Made by a program: the position numbers and the translations under genes. Positions 31,401 to 41,665 of a DNA stretch of 64,000 nt are shown in pieces. Location: contig NC_018337.1 of the NCBI RefSeq assembly GCF_000234665.1, forward strand, positions 124,001 to 188,000, written 5' to 3'. The stretch comes from Leishmania mexicana MHOM/GT/2001/U1103. Its lineage: Eukaryota; Euglenozoa; Kinetoplastea; Trypanosomatida; Trypanosomatidae. Below the pieces are notes generated by a model that was given only the letters and a program-made list of their open reading frames with translations, was not told the DNA's origin and did no database searches. The stretch's first letter is position 1, and each line of letters begins with the position of its first letter.

Positions 31401-34400
31401 CAGAGCGTCACCGTTGACGGCGTCACAGGCACCGTTGCAGCCGACGCCATCGTCAGCGTCGTGGATGCCTTTGACATGTCCGTAGAAGCCGACCTCACGC
31501 AGATACGCGCCTACGTGCCCTTCGACGCCACCGTCACAGGCGGCCCCATGGGCACCTCCTTCTACTCAGCTGCCGTACAGCCCGCTACCGTACCCTGCAG
31601 CCTCGCGGCCAGCGAGTCGCAGACCTTCGTCTCGAGCGAGAGCTCCGTCATCATCAACATTAGTGCCATCGAGCCGCAGAGGGACGTCCACTTCTGCGTC
31701 GGACCCACCACCACCAGCAGCCGCACCGAGGTGGCGCGCGCCACGCTGCACCACTACATGACCCCTGCCTGCATCTTCGCTGACACGCCCACCACCATCA
31801 CCCTGCCAACGCGCAGCGCAGGCACCTCCGCGCTTCTCTCGTCCTCACGCAGCGCGCCCGTCGCCGTGAAGGGCGGAGAGATGAAGCCCTTGAGCGGCAG
31901 CCGGGTCCGCTTCACCATCGACGGCTGCGGCGACAACGAGGCCGTCACGGAGCTCTTCTACCACGAGTTCACCGACGGCTGGTCGGTGGTTCGCGGGAGC
32001 ATGCTGCTGATACGCAGCGGCACCTGCGAAGGCGGCGCGAGTCCGCCCAGCATCCGCACCGTGTACGCCGCGCCGGGCGCGCCTATCAGCGACACCGGCG
32101 TCGACACGCGGTTCCTGGCCGTGGCCAACATCGCCACCAGCTCCGGAAGCATGTCGACGCCAGGCATCGACGTGCTGGCCACGGGTTACGTGCCGACCGT
32201 GGACGAGGATGCCGCCTTCCTCGTGTGGGCGCACCCCATCGGCAACCCGAACTCCCTCTTCACAACCGCTGCGGCGACGCTGCGGGTGCGCAACTGGGTT
32301 GTCACGCCGACGCACGCGCTCAGTCGCTACAACGCCACCATCGGCGCAGCGCCGCTCACGCTGCTGCACATCAGCGACCCGACACCGTCCAAGGGCACCT
32401 TCTTCAGTCAGTCGCAGCGCTGTGACGGCAGCCTCGGCGACGCCGCGGACATGGGCACGCCGACGCAGGCCGCCCTCTACAGCGCCACGGGCGTGAGCGG
32501 GCAAGTGTACGTGTGCACTCTCCACCCGCAGACCGGCACGCCGCTGGCCGTGGCGAAATTCACGTCGCTGCTGCTGCCGCAGGTGCTGCACGCGTCGCCC
32601 GCCGTCGTGCGGGGCGCCACCTATGCCGCCACGCTGCAGGCCGAGGGCTACGCGCTGGAGAGGACTAATACGTTCCTCTCCAGCAACCTCTGCGCCGGGC
32701 CGTTGCCACTGCAGTCGAATGCGGTGTCGACAGCCAGCGTCCTATGGGTGTCCTTCCTCGCGAAAGACATTGCACAGGACGTGAAGAGTGTGAGCTTGTG
32801 CGTGTTGACGCCAGCCGGCACCGGCGCTGCAATCGCCGACGTGCCGGTCGCGCCCGGCACCATGTGGCCCACGCAGTTCGCGGTCGGTTCCGCCGCCGCC
32901 ACCATCTTTGTGCCGTTGTCGCCGCACACCGCCTTCCAGGTGAGCGCGACCGCCACCAGCTGTACCGACGTCGGCGGCATGCCCACCTTCACCACTGACG
33001 GCGACGGCTACGCCGTGCTATCGCTGCTGCGCGCCAGCGGCGACGCCCTGCCGCTGGGCCGCTACGCCGTGTGCGCCGCCACGCCAACGCGGGCGGCGGT
33101 GGCGGCGTCGCCGCTGGAGACCATCGAGGTGGTGCCGGCGGCGCACTTCAGCGTGCACGGCACCGTCTTCGTCGTCGGCGTGCCGAGTCGCATGGAACTG
33201 CAGCAGGACCTGCACGCCGCCGACCTCATCGCCGGCTTCAGCACAACCGCCGCCTGTAGCCCCGTCACTACCGACCACGGGACCTGGGCAGCGCTGTCCA
33301 GCACCGCGATCGAGGTGCACCCGACAGCGGCAAGAAAAAGTGGCGTGTTCCTGTGCGCGCAGGTGCCCGCGAACGGCTCCGTCGTCGCGCTGCCGCACGC
33401 GCTGGTGTCGCCGAGCCGCATCGAGTTCCTGCAGCTGGCCATGAAGCTACCGGCCGGCAGCTGGGACACGTGCACCGATTACTTGGTGGACGAGTGCCGC
33501 CCACCCGGCAGCGCCGGCAGCGCGACGGCGGACATGCTAACCGTGGTGCACGGCGACTGCTGCAGCTACGCGGCGCAGGCGCAGGCCGTGGGCAGCGCCA
33601 GCATGGCCAGCGGCACGTGCCGGCTGCGGCTGGACGCGGCAAAGGTGGCGGCGTACGCCCCCGACACGAAATTCAGCGTGTGCGCCTGGAACCCCGAGAA
33701 GAGCTCCACCTGCGCGACGCTGCACAGGGTGAGGGTGACTAGGAACTGCAAGCCGAGCAACATCGACCGTGGCTCCAGGCTAAGCAGCGGCACGGTGGCC
33801 GGCATCGCAGTGGGGTGCATAATAGGCGGTGCCGCGCTGCTGGCACTCGTCATGTGGCTCGTGTGGCGCCAGCGCTATGCGTGCGCAAAGGGCAACAGCA
33901 TGCAGAGCGACGAGGAGAGGCCGTCCTTTAGTGAGCTGGCCGAAACAGAGAGCGCTAGGGAGGAACGGCAGCGGCATGAGCTGCTGTGGAAGGTCCTTGA
34001 GAACTCGGCAAAGGATGTGATGCTCGCGGCACAGGGCAGCGGCGAAGAAGTGGCGCCGACGAAGGGACACACGCCCACATCGCCGCTGCCGGGCTCGAGG
34101 GTGACTACCCAAGACATGGAGGTGCTGCAGGATTGGACGCCAAACTGCATGGACGGGTGGCCGGACGTCGTCAGCAAGTATTACAGCTTCCTGGACGGCT
34201 CCGACTTTGACTACGAAACGGTGTCGCAAATCCCTGGCGAGGGCGAGCCCAGCGGAATGGACGAGGAGCTCGAGGCAATGCTAGCCGTGCCCCGTGCGAG
34301 TGCTCTGTCGGAGGAGCTCGAGGCGAAACGGCAGGCGGAGCTGCGCGCCGTGGCGGACCGAAACGCGAAGTTGTTGGCGGTGTGGGAGGAGAGGCACCGT

Positions 34401-35702
34401 ATGAAGGAGGAGGACCCCATCAAGCTGAAGATGATTGTCCTGCAGGAACGGGAGGAGTGGACGAGGACGGCGTTGGAGGGCCGCTGCCGTCGCGCGCACT
34501 ACAACCTCACGGTGCTGTTCAAATCCAGCCTGGATTACTACGACGCGCTGTCGACGAAGAGGCGCAGCGAGTGGTCAGAGTCGCCGTCCGATGAAAGCGA
34601 GCTGCTGTCAGTGAGGTCGTGGGACGTCGCGCCGCTGGAGCCGCTAGACTATGGGTTTGACAGCAGCGTGAGTGCCCCATTTGTGTCAACAGAGTTCTCT
34701 GCATCCGTTTTCTCCCCCACTGCGGGCTGTGGGCGCAGCGTCGGCCTGAGCTCCGCCCCCCGGCGGCCGCAACCTCCCCCGACGGCGACGCAGCCATTCG
34801 CTTGCTTGCGCAATGACCTGTATCGCAGGCGGCGCTTCCTTGAGTTTCCCTTCGTCACCAACTCGCCCGAGACGCTCATCGCGTACGACAAGAACGTTCC
34901 GGTGCCTGTGTTCGTGCGGGGCCTGACGTTGGTAGACCTCCAGGCCTTCCACCCAGCGCATCGCTGGCTTGTCGACCGGCCCAAGCCCTCGGGCAGCGCG
35001 AGCCACTTGCACGACAAGAAGGGAACGTGGACGTTCATGGCGCCCGACTCCACAGTGCCCTTTGTCCGCCGCTACTTGATGCTGTTCAAGAAAGAGTTTG
35101 GTGCCCGGGAAAGGTTTTTGGAGGCAGACGCGGCTTTCTGGTCGCATGTGTTCTGGGAGAAGCGGAATGTGCCAGTCTTCTCCGCCGTGGAGGGGGTGGA
35201 GCCGGTGTACGACTCCGACAGCTCTCGCTCCTTCTGCACCTCCTCCCTCGAGCACCGCAATCTCGGCAGCTACGAGAGCGACGGCAATCTCGACGGCGTC
35301 GCGGACAACGGTAAGCGGCACCTGCAGACAGCCAAAGACTTGTGGGCGAAGGAACAGGTGGCGCCCGAGTCCATTGTGGAGCGGCGCCGCGTGGAGCAGG
35401 AGTTGGCGGCCCTGACCGTAGCCAAAGACATGAGCAAGGAAGAGAAGAAGAAGATTGCAGCCGCGCAGGCAGCCGTTCGGGCGGCACAATCGGCAGAGAG
35501 GAAAGCCTGTGCAGCGCAGGCGAAGGCGGAGGCGGCACGTCGGAAGGCAGAAGCGGCGAACCAGGCTGCCAAGACTGCCAAAGCGGGCTTCGAGAGTCGG
35601 AGCCTATCGAGGACTCGACCGACCAGCTCGGCCACGGTCGAGGAGGGGATGGGGCAAGAGTTGCAGCACATGGAGGAGCTCCGGAGGCTAGGGTTACTGT
35701 AG
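28491..35702 (+). CDS. Large type I membrane protein with tandem ectodomain repeats, 2403 residues
   Basis: Residues 1-33 form a signal peptide (LAALVGLAALFLLATQG then Ala-rich). Residues 34-1760 form the ectodomain, built from perhaps 17-19 related units of about 85-105 residues. Each unit tends to have a start like P-x-x-V-x-x-G-x-x-x-x-x-x-L, a mid-unit Cys after an acidic spot, and a closing strand with a Cys followed by V (LYFCVSNP, WDVCVGEP, LRVCVAPR), suggesting one disulfide per beta-sandwich. N-glycosylation sequons are present (NGT, NGS, NAT, NVT). A single transmembrane helix lies at about 1769-1792 (GIAVGCIIGGAALLALVMWL), followed by basic residues. The roughly 610-residue cytoplasmic part is acidic and Trp/Tyr-rich, then has a low-complexity region, and ends in an Ala/Lys/Glu coiled coil (about 2300-2380). 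I do not recognise the family. An adhesion or flagellum-attachment role is inference. Confidence 0.85.
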   Translation: MRGAHIRTCARLAALVGLAALFLLATQGPVAAAVVVTTNPMQPLLGVPFFATGSDLSIGSRMFASSDARCTKSVTTTCLVRTEVSGSSFRNGTCIFTLTGAALGVTLDTPRASVPPAHWCVGNPGSAQRVAPLQMHKMEVAPEYVFNGVESALTLGSAVPVGTTLGFYADGQCKFLLTGGGPFVITNERTVRFTILHPSSPILVCASTITVNGSKTETTLVNAVALAAPYTVDPATGVRHQTVVVSSSTGPYAQFYLSTMAHCTDSHPAYQSTTASEMAMKVSVTRGEYFFCGSRDFTENGHYIPASNRFTVLEYDVVPHTLYVDQTTVMTFALDAAPVQSTLEAVLSTSNDCSAASNWQGSWSNPMWWIAKHSGPYYACVRRKHDAATVGYTNIIIATNPPTVALSPAAPVRGVSMRATLAHVNATNAFFVVGLFDSQDCTTLLARGLASPSTSATASLAVPLSARDMLYFCVSNPLDTEPAAQDVSVRFHRLHALSSQPFALEYAPLRVGAQSTITLDGTVFLAKGTTVALVRADARTEPCGATDIPTFDVLGAAFALGPIAFPEAGDWDVCVGEPGANYVAVRRVTVYGKATVEPPGIVAGVEGAIAVSGLPPNALVFVTSAAECDNEAAVLGSATTSGEGAAKITLMYGNVGTLLLCSYYTATAPQPVLQAAGSVRAVNPRVAPAVVALTEQTDDPQVLRFVAPGAAVLKGHAAYLLPGESACPSGSNVPGAATALPALQVAPGSDTPHATLELRAAMVGTRYLACVNTNGRFVAAGNVTVVLSAPRLVADPAPLAAGLPASIHLPSTYTSPAQVDTYAIVRGDADCTADLSTLSVLARGTIDPRTGAATPFLVPRDAASAVRLRVCVAPRHSLLDGAGDIGYAAAGELDVTAFAPFNTYAQLRRPASDVSGWPVHTAAAQYLVRCGTAPDDCRTDTTCVATSKRYSVGGATQGDLDAPRGNYLLCQSVTVDGVTGTVAADAIVSVVDAFDMSVEADLTQIRAYVPFDATVTGGPMGTSFYSAAVQPATVPCSLAASESQTFVSSESSVIINISAIEPQRDVHFCVGPTTTSSRTEVARATLHHYMTPACIFADTPTTITLPTRSAGTSALLSSSRSAPVAVKGGEMKPLSGSRVRFTIDGCGDNEAVTELFYHEFTDGWSVVRGSMLLIRSGTCEGGASPPSIRTVYAAPGAPISDTGVDTRFLAVANIATSSGSMSTPGIDVLATGYVPTVDEDAAFLVWAHPIGNPNSLFTTAAATLRVRNWVVTPTHALSRYNATIGAAPLTLLHISDPTPSKGTFFSQSQRCDGSLGDAADMGTPTQAALYSATGVSGQVYVCTLHPQTGTPLAVAKFTSLLLPQVLHASPAVVRGATYAATLQAEGYALERTNTFLSSNLCAGPLPLQSNAVSTASVLWVSFLAKDIAQDVKSVSLCVLTPAGTGAAIADVPVAPGTMWPTQFAVGSAAATIFVPLSPHTAFQVSATATSCTDVGGMPTFTTDGDGYAVLSLLRASGDALPLGRYAVCAATPTRAAVAASPLETIEVVPAAHFSVHGTVFVVGVPSRMELQQDLHAADLIAGFSTTAACSPVTTDHGTWAALSSTAIEVHPTAARKSGVFLCAQVPANGSVVALPHALVSPSRIEFLQLAMKLPAGSWDTCTDYLVDECRPPGSAGSATADMLTVVHGDCCSYAAQAQAVGSASMASGTCRLRLDAAKVAAYAPDTKFSVCAWNPEKSSTCATLHRVRVTRNCKPSNIDRGSRLSSGTVAGIAVGCIIGGAALLALVMWLVWRQRYACAKGNSMQSDEERPSFSELAETESAREERQRHELLWKVLENSAKDVMLAAQGSGEEVAPTKGHTPTSPLPGSRVTTQDMEVLQDWTPNCMDGWPDVVSKYYSFLDGSDFDYETVSQIPGEGEPSGMDEELEAMLAVPRASALSEELEAKRQAELRAVADRNAKLLAVWEERHRMKEEDPIKLKMIVLQEREEWTRTALEGRCRRAHYNLTVLFKSSLDYYDALSTKRRSEWSESPSDESELLSVRSWDVAPLEPLDYGFDSSVSAPFVSTEFSASVFSPTAGCGRSVGLSSAPRRPQPPPTATQPFACLRNDLYRRRRFLEFPFVTNSPETLIAYDKNVPVPVFVRGLTLVDLQAFHPAHRWLVDRPKPSGSASHLHDKKGTWTFMAPDSTVPFVRRYLMLFKKEFGARERFLEADAAFWSHVFWEKRNVPVFSAVEGVEPVYDSDSSRSFCTSSLEHRNLGSYESDGNLDGVADNGKRHLQTAKDLWAKEQVAPESIVERRRVEQELAALTVAKDMSKEEKKKIAAAQAAVRAAQSAERKACAAQAKAEAARRKAEAANQAAKTAKAGFESRSLSRTRPTSSATVEEGMGQELQHMEELRRLGLL

Positions 35703-36022
35703 GCGCGGAGTCTGTGAAGAGCAATGGCAAGGATGCTGCCACTGCATTCAAACTTCAAGTGGCCGTCATTGGTGGCGTTGACGTGAAACCTGGCTCCTGT
35801 GATATCTCATCCGCAAAGCTTGTGCACCTCCACCCCTCCTTTGCTTTCACGCAGGTGTCCTGCTCCACCCCCCCCCCCCACCCCCCGAGGAGTTGTGTGC
35901 CGCGCAAGTCGGCCTCCTCCTCCACCAACCGCCTTCCTCTACCCTTTCCTTCTTGTATTTTATGTTTGTTCTCGTGCACTCGCGCCGCCCTTTCGATCAT
36001 AATTCGGTGTCAGAGTCTCGTG

Positions 36023-36052
36023 CGTGTATGTGTGTGTGTGTGTGTGTGTGTG
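36023..36052. repeat. (GT)n microsatellite
   Basis: About 13 GT units are the first of several GT runs in the 3.8 kb spacer. Confidence 0.9.
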
Positions 36053-36379
36053 CCTGTTATATTCTTTGGATTGCTCTTCTTGTTCTTCCACTTACGCTTC
36101 ATTCTTCCCGACTCCGCCGCTGCCGCTGCCACTGTTGCTCGTGCGGATTGGTGCCTGCTCGGCGTTCGTCCTCTGTCTATGTGATGGCGCGTGCTGGTGT
36201 GCGTGGTCTCTGTGTGTGTGTGTTGCCCTCTTGTTAATCTTCCCCCTTCCTCACGCGGCACTCCATCCTCCCTTCCTTTTTTTGGTTTTCGCTCTCAGGC
36301 TGGCTGTTGTGCACCCCCTCCCCTCCCCCTCATCCTCCCTCTCCCTACCTTGGTTTGCCCTCGGTACTTCTCTCTTGCA

Positions 36380-36402
36380 TGTGTGTGTGTGTGTGTGTGT
36401 GT
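36380..36402. repeat. (GT)n microsatellite
   Basis: About 11 GT units lie in the 3.8 kb spacer. Confidence 0.9.
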
Positions 36403-37752
36403 CTGCGAGTATGTATATCCGTTCTTTTCTCAGGTTTTCATTTTATATGCCACCCCTCCTCCTCCCCCCATCCACCCATTCATCCGCGGGGCCCACTCGC
36501 ACACAGCCCCCCTCCCCCTCCACCCCTCCCTCGTCCCTTCTCCCTTTCCTTTTGCCCCCCCCCCCACCCCACTGCTCTTCGCTTCCTCCGCCCTTCTTCG
36601 CCATCCCCTGCCGTCGTCGTCTTGGCTGGGTGGCTTTCCTTGTTTTTTGTTTCTCATCCTCGTCGTCCCTGCCACGCTGCGCGGGTGCTTTGCCACGTAA
36701 AGGCAGTGTCGCGAAGGCCGCACCTGTCTGCTCGCATGATTTGACCGACAAGGACACAAGAAATGTGGAAGAGCTGGGGCAGCACGCCGCAGCACCTTGA
36801 ATCCCTCCCTTGCTAGACCAACATCAACGGTGTACCCAGCTGCTTCCGTGAGCTCCGTCACCATCCTTCTATGCTGTCTGTTGATTCTCCTCGCATTCTT
36901 TGTTGCTGTCGCCGTTGTTGTCAGGCATCGCATGTCCGCCATCGATTTGAATTACGCGTGCACATCCGCTTCTGTGTGTGTGTGTGTGTGTGGCGGCGGC
37001 GGAGGAGGTCGGTGCTGACGGTATGCGCGTGCGGGGAGGGTGGACAGAGAGTGAGATGGGGCTCATGTGTGTGTGTGTGTGTCACATTCATTGCTGCTGT
37101 TTGTTTACCCAAGTTGTACTGTTAGCTCATCCGATTACCTTCTGCCGACGTACCTCTCTCGCACAGGCGGTGCACATGTTCGTGCGAGGAGGCGCGCTCG
37201 TGGCCGGTGTTTCTGTCTTGTTGTTTTTTCGGCTCAATCTTTATCGCGTGCTTTCCTCTCTGATCTTGCTGCATTCATTCTATTCCGGCATGCCTTCTCT
37301 CTATCGCTGTCCCACCCCCTCCCCTCCCCCACTTCCTCCACTTCCCCTCTATCGGTTCCAGCGACGTCACCTCTTGTGTAGATACGCAAACGTGCACGCG
37401 CAGCTGCGCGAAGGTGGCTGTACCCCTGTTGACGGTCGTGGTGATGGGAAGGAGGGGCGTGTGCCCCGTCCCGTGCTCTGTTTCCTTTGTGCCTTGGATG
37501 TTGCCTGCGCTTTACTCATTTTATTCGTTGCCCTTCTTTCGTAGGTGGGGTGTTGCCGCCTGCAGCGGCTATGTGAATACGTGGCGACAGCCGTGTGCAG
37601 GGGAGGGGGGGGAATTTTGAAGTTGTGTGCGCACAGGCTCATGTATCCGGCCCTCCCTCGTGATAGCCCTTCTCAGTCATTGTTACAACCTCTCTCCCCT
37701 CCTGTCGGCCTCTCACCAACGGCGGCTGTTTGTTGGCACCTCTGTATGTGCA

Positions 37753-37772
37753 TGTATATATATATATATATA
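37753..37772. repeat. (TA)n microsatellite
   Basis: About 10 TA units follow a GCATG context. Similar blocks occur near 23764, 44464 and 54412. Confidence 0.85.
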
Positions 37773-39393
37773 TCCATCTCCCCTCGTCGTGACTATGCCT
37801 CGCATACCCCTGTGCAACACCGCTGCGACGACGAACGCTTGCATCTGCATGGGCGGCCATGTTTATGCGTGCGTGCCTCTGCGGCTTCGTGCAACCGGTG
37901 GAGCCGCAGGCCAAGATGGAAAGAGGAGCCATCGAGGGGCGATGAAAGTGTCACACTCGGAGCAACAGCAGTACCGGCAGCCGCCGTGAAACAGGTGAGC
38001 GAAGAATTGAGGAGACTGGGATAAAGTGAGTGGTAGAGGACCCCTCTGTCCGCTAGTGATGACGTCCCCCGGGTGTCGTGCCTTCCTCTGCGGAGACTGG
38101 AAGTGCTATGTGCCTCCCTACATCTGGCTCTCCCTGAGCACTCTTTAGACCTCTGCGCCGTTGGCACGGCGTGGTAGCTATGCCACAAGCACGGCCGGCA
38201 ACGACAGAGAGATAGAGAGAGGTACGGATAGGCATACCCTATCGTCTACTTTTTTTCCCTCATCAGAATCCATCCGCATGCATTGATGCGTGTGCTCTAG
38301 CGCCGTAAATCAAATGCCCCCCCCACACACTCCCATCTTCTCCCTCCTCACGTGCACGCATATGTGTACGTGTGTACGGAGGGGGGGGAGGGTGCTCTTC
38401 CGCGCTGTTTCCCTTGCCTGCTCTGTGTGCGTCTTTGTTCGCGTCTGGCCTCCGTGCCTGTGCGCGTGATGTCTGAAACCGCATTTTGTTTCGTGTGTGT
38501 GTGTGTGTGTTGGTGCCCGTGTCGGCGCACCCGCCCGCTGCCTTCCTGTGTCTGTCCATTTCTCGTGGATGGGCGGTTGGAGGCGGCGGCGATGATGATT
38601 ATTTTTTTGGTGAGTTTTCTCGCTGGGATGGGTCGGATTATTTCAGGACACCAACGAAGGGAACGGAACGGAAAAGAAACGGGCAGGTGGCCGTCAGCGA
38701 GTCTTCTAGCGAAGCGCTCGAGCAAGCGGTGGAGCGGTGGAGGCCGCTTACCGACTCCTCTGTCGACCACGTTTGGGAAGGGCTGCGAGTCCCCCTGGAG
38801 CCACACGCATGCGCATGCCTTTGCTCAAAATGTAGCGGTCTGTGGCTGAGTCTGTGCGTTTCACGGAAGCCGTGGAGGCGAAGTGCAGGAGAGCTGGTGG
38901 CTCCAACGGAAACACACACACACAAGGCCTCCCACCTCTGCCGCTGTTGGCCTCTCTCCATCCGACCTTCCCTCGTTCTTGTGCACACCTCTCCTCCCGT
39001 TTCTCTGTCACATCGCAATGGATGCAGCGAAAGTACATCTTCGTGACGTCTCCAACAGAGTTTGCATGTGTGCACACGACGCGTTGCAGCTGCTGCAAGC
39101 CGCGGAATACATAGAGGCAAGGCCAACGGACACAGAAAAACAAAGGGCACGGCGGTAGTGATCGCACGCGCGGAGAAACGCCACGACCTTCTGTCCTCCC
39201 CCTCCTCCCCAAACACACACACTCCTGCCCGCCATCTGTGCGGCATATACGCGGGAGAAGCGAGCCATCGTGCGCTGCGCGTCCGGCTTGTCGTGGAGCG
39301 CCACAAGACAAGCGCACACACCACCACCCCTCCCCCACCACCACCACCATCATTACCGCTCGTCTCCTCACGTACACGAGAACCTCTCTTGAG

Positions 39394-39413
39394 CTCTCTC
39401 TCTTGATCACCAG
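39394..39413 (+). promoter_or_regulatory. Candidate spliced-leader acceptor for POC1
   Basis: A CT-repeat tract is followed by CAG ending at 39413, about 100 bases before the ATG at 39515. Confidence 0.35.
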
Positions 39414-39514
39414 TCCACCACCGGTGCGACAGTGACGCTAATACGACGTTTGGAGGCTAAACAACCTAGATCTTTGACGCCGTCACCGCGTGCGGTTTGT
39501 CCTCCATATCCCCG

Positions 39515-41665
39515 ATGTCGTACAGCGCGTATCAAGTGGCGGGCACTGCCGACCCGTTCCGTCCCACGCTGGAGATGTGCTTCCGCGGACATCGTCAAGG
39601 CGTGTGTAGTGTCGGCTTCCAACCCATCCTGTCGCCGTCTCCGCTCATTCCCAAGGTCGTGTCCGGCGGTGCCGATGGGGCGGTCATGTTGTGGGACGCA
39701 AAGGCCACCACCCGCACCATGCGGTTCATGGGGCATCGCGGTCCGGTGCTCGCTGTTGCCTGCAGCCCGCGTGCGAATCTGCTGGCGAGCGGCGGCCATG
39801 ATGGATACGTGCGGCTCTGGATCCCCAACACGCGACGGACAACGGCGACGTACGGCCTCCACGCCGAGTCGGCGAACGACCGCAACTCATGCGGCTGGCG
39901 CGGTCACACCGGTGCGGCCCGCGCCGTCGTCTTTGCCCAAGACGGCTCTGACCACCTCTACACCGCGGGCAATGACAAGACGGTGAAGTGCTGGGACCTC
40001 AATTACGCCTCAAGCAGCCAGCACATCGGCGTCGGCCCGGGCAACAAATTCGTTGGAAGCTTCGCAGCACTGTCGTCCACGGGGCAGCACGGCACTGGGC
40101 ACATGAACTGGGTGCGCACGGTGGCTGTGCAGAGCGCCTACACATCCTCTAGTTTCTTTCACTACATCGCCAGCGGCGGTGACGATCACGCCATTTGCGT
40201 GTGGGACACGCGCACTCGCGCACCAGTGCACATGCTGTTTGACTGCAGCGCCAGCGTGCATTCCCTGAGCTTTCACCCGGACGGCTACGTGTTGGCGAGC
40301 GGCGATGCCAGTGGCGCCGTGAACCTCTTTGACCTACGGCACACCTCATCCTCGTCATCCGCCGCCAACAGCTGGAACGGCCCATCAGCGCAGCGGCGCT
40401 TCTCAAGCCTCCTTCAGCACTACACAGGCGCGCACCCGGGCGGGGTGCAGTGCGTCGACTTTGCCCCCAATGGCGGCTGGCTCCTCTCGGCCGGCAACGA
40501 CAGCACTGCGAAGCTGTGGGATGTGAAGCAGGTCTACCTCTACTGCACCCTCCAAGGGCATGAGGGGCTCGTCAAGTCATGCCACTTCTCGGAAGATGGT
40601 CGCTGGCTCGCCACAGGCGGCGGTGCTGACAAAACGATCCTCGTATGGCGGAGCGGCTTGGCGGAGAGAGCGGCAACGCGCGACTCAACTGCGGAGACCG
40701 CACTCACTACTGTTGGGAACAAGGACGCGGCACTGCCCGAGGTGACCCCTTCACCCAAGGTGTCCTTCGGTGCAGAAGCCCCTGCGGTGCGGTTTTCCTC
40801 GCCGATGGCGCAAGTCTCTCGCGACGTGGCCCGACGATGCAAGCTGCGAGACGACTTATTCCGCGTGCAGAATGGTATGAAAGGCACTCCAAAGGCGTCG
40901 GCATCTCAGTCTGGGAGCAGCGGTCCCACCAACGGTTGCAGAGGCGGCGGCAGCGACCCCCAAGTAAGCAGCAGTGCCGCTACTGGTGCAGCGAACGTCA
41001 GTGTCGGTGTCACAGCCGCCGCATCGCTGGGCCGCCCGCCTCTCTCCTCCCCAACGAGGAAGGAGCAGGCTGATACGCCCTCCGAGTCCTTCTCGCGCGA
41101 CGTGGCGTACGTTGCCGATGCGAAGGCGTGGAACCGCGAAGATGCGGGAGAACGCTCCGTCGCCGCTCATGAACGCAGTTTTGAGCGAAGCGAGGAGCGA
41201 CTCGACTATCTCGTCGCATCGGTCGCCGGCAGCAGCGGCGAAGTGGGCAACGCCCACTCACGGCAGCAGCCGGTCGTTGAGGGCGATACAACACGCGGCG
41301 GCACGAACACCTCGCATGAGCAGGAATCGCCGCCGGATAGCGTATATGGCAGTGCTCGAAGCGCCCTTGTTGCGGCAGAAGAGCGAGAGCAGGAGGCGTT
41401 GGTGGCGCAGGAACGCGCCTACCAGCGGCTGCAAGAGGACCGCATCACCCAGCAGCGCCTCGCGAATCTGGAAGAGGCGCTTGCGTCTCTGGCGGCGTAC
41501 ATGCAAACTCATCATCTGCAGCAGGCGAAGGAGATGCAGGAGGTGCGGGTGAAAAGTAGGGTGCAGGCCGACAAGTACGATGCCGATCTAGAAGACCTGA
41601 AGCACTTGATTACGCGGCGCACTGTCCCTGCGGCCGACACGCCCTCAGCGAATGGCACAGCCTGA
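39515..41665 (+). CDS. POC1: Centriole/basal body WD40 protein POC1
   Basis: The 716-residue protein has an N-terminal seven-bladed WD40 propeller (about 15-385). The POC1 marks are visible: a start with the CFRGHR blade, MRFMGHRGPVLAV, the unusual RLWIPN (POC1 has IW-x-PN), NDKTVKCWDL, HMNWVRTV, LQHYTGAHPGGVQCVDF, STAKLWDV, then YCTLQGHEGLVKSCHF. A disordered Ser/Gly-rich linker follows (about 440-610), then a C-terminal coiled coil (about 618-700, RLANLEEALASLAAYM), where POC1 proteins carry their conserved POC1 helix. POC1 stabilises triplet microtubules of centrioles and basal bodies. The first ATG in frame is at 39515; the six codons before it start at TTG. One blade carries an insert with an extra NDRNSCGW segment. 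Confidence 0.88.
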   Translation: MSYSAYQVAGTADPFRPTLEMCFRGHRQGVCSVGFQPILSPSPLIPKVVSGGADGAVMLWDAKATTRTMRFMGHRGPVLAVACSPRANLLASGGHDGYVRLWIPNTRRTTATYGLHAESANDRNSCGWRGHTGAARAVVFAQDGSDHLYTAGNDKTVKCWDLNYASSSQHIGVGPGNKFVGSFAALSSTGQHGTGHMNWVRTVAVQSAYTSSSFFHYIASGGDDHAICVWDTRTRAPVHMLFDCSASVHSLSFHPDGYVLASGDASGAVNLFDLRHTSSSSSAANSWNGPSAQRRFSSLLQHYTGAHPGGVQCVDFAPNGGWLLSAGNDSTAKLWDVKQVYLYCTLQGHEGLVKSCHFSEDGRWLATGGGADKTILVWRSGLAERAATRDSTAETALTTVGNKDAALPEVTPSPKVSFGAEAPAVRFSSPMAQVSRDVARRCKLRDDLFRVQNGMKGTPKASASQSGSSGPTNGCRGGGSDPQVSSSAATGAANVSVGVTAAASLGRPPLSSPTRKEQADTPSESFSRDVAYVADAKAWNREDAGERSVAAHERSFERSEERLDYLVASVAGSSGEVGNAHSRQQPVVEGDTTRGGTNTSHEQESPPDSVYGSARSALVAAEEREQEALVAQERAYQRLQEDRITQQRLANLEEALASLAAYMQTHHLQQAKEMQEVRVKSRVQADKYDADLEDLKHLITRRTVPAADTPSANGTA

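Larger units (their letters stand above)
35703..39514. other. Very long intergenic region (3.8 kb), large membrane protein to POC1
   Basis: It is dominated by (GT)n runs (about 36023-36052, 36380-36402, 36973-36993, 37067-37081, 38495-38510), C/T tracts, a TA block at about 37753-37772, and C and G runs. Open frames up to 258 codons (36024-36800, 38486-39046, 37545-38024) lack an in-frame ATG at a sensible place or translate microsatellites as CVCV. No gene is supported. It may be a long 3' UTR carrying regulatory or degenerate retroposon sequence, which I cannot prove. Confidence 0.5.

Noticed and set aside
36024..36800. 258-codon open frame in the 3.8 kb spacer
   Set aside because: Much of it is translated GT repeat (CVCVCV) and pyrimidine tract (Ser/Pro/Leu/Phe). 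It has no protein-like composition.
38486..39046. 186-codon open frame with a natural-looking middle part
   Set aside because: It starts at TTG, has no in-frame ATG, and begins with translated GT repeat. The good-looking middle is short and isolated.
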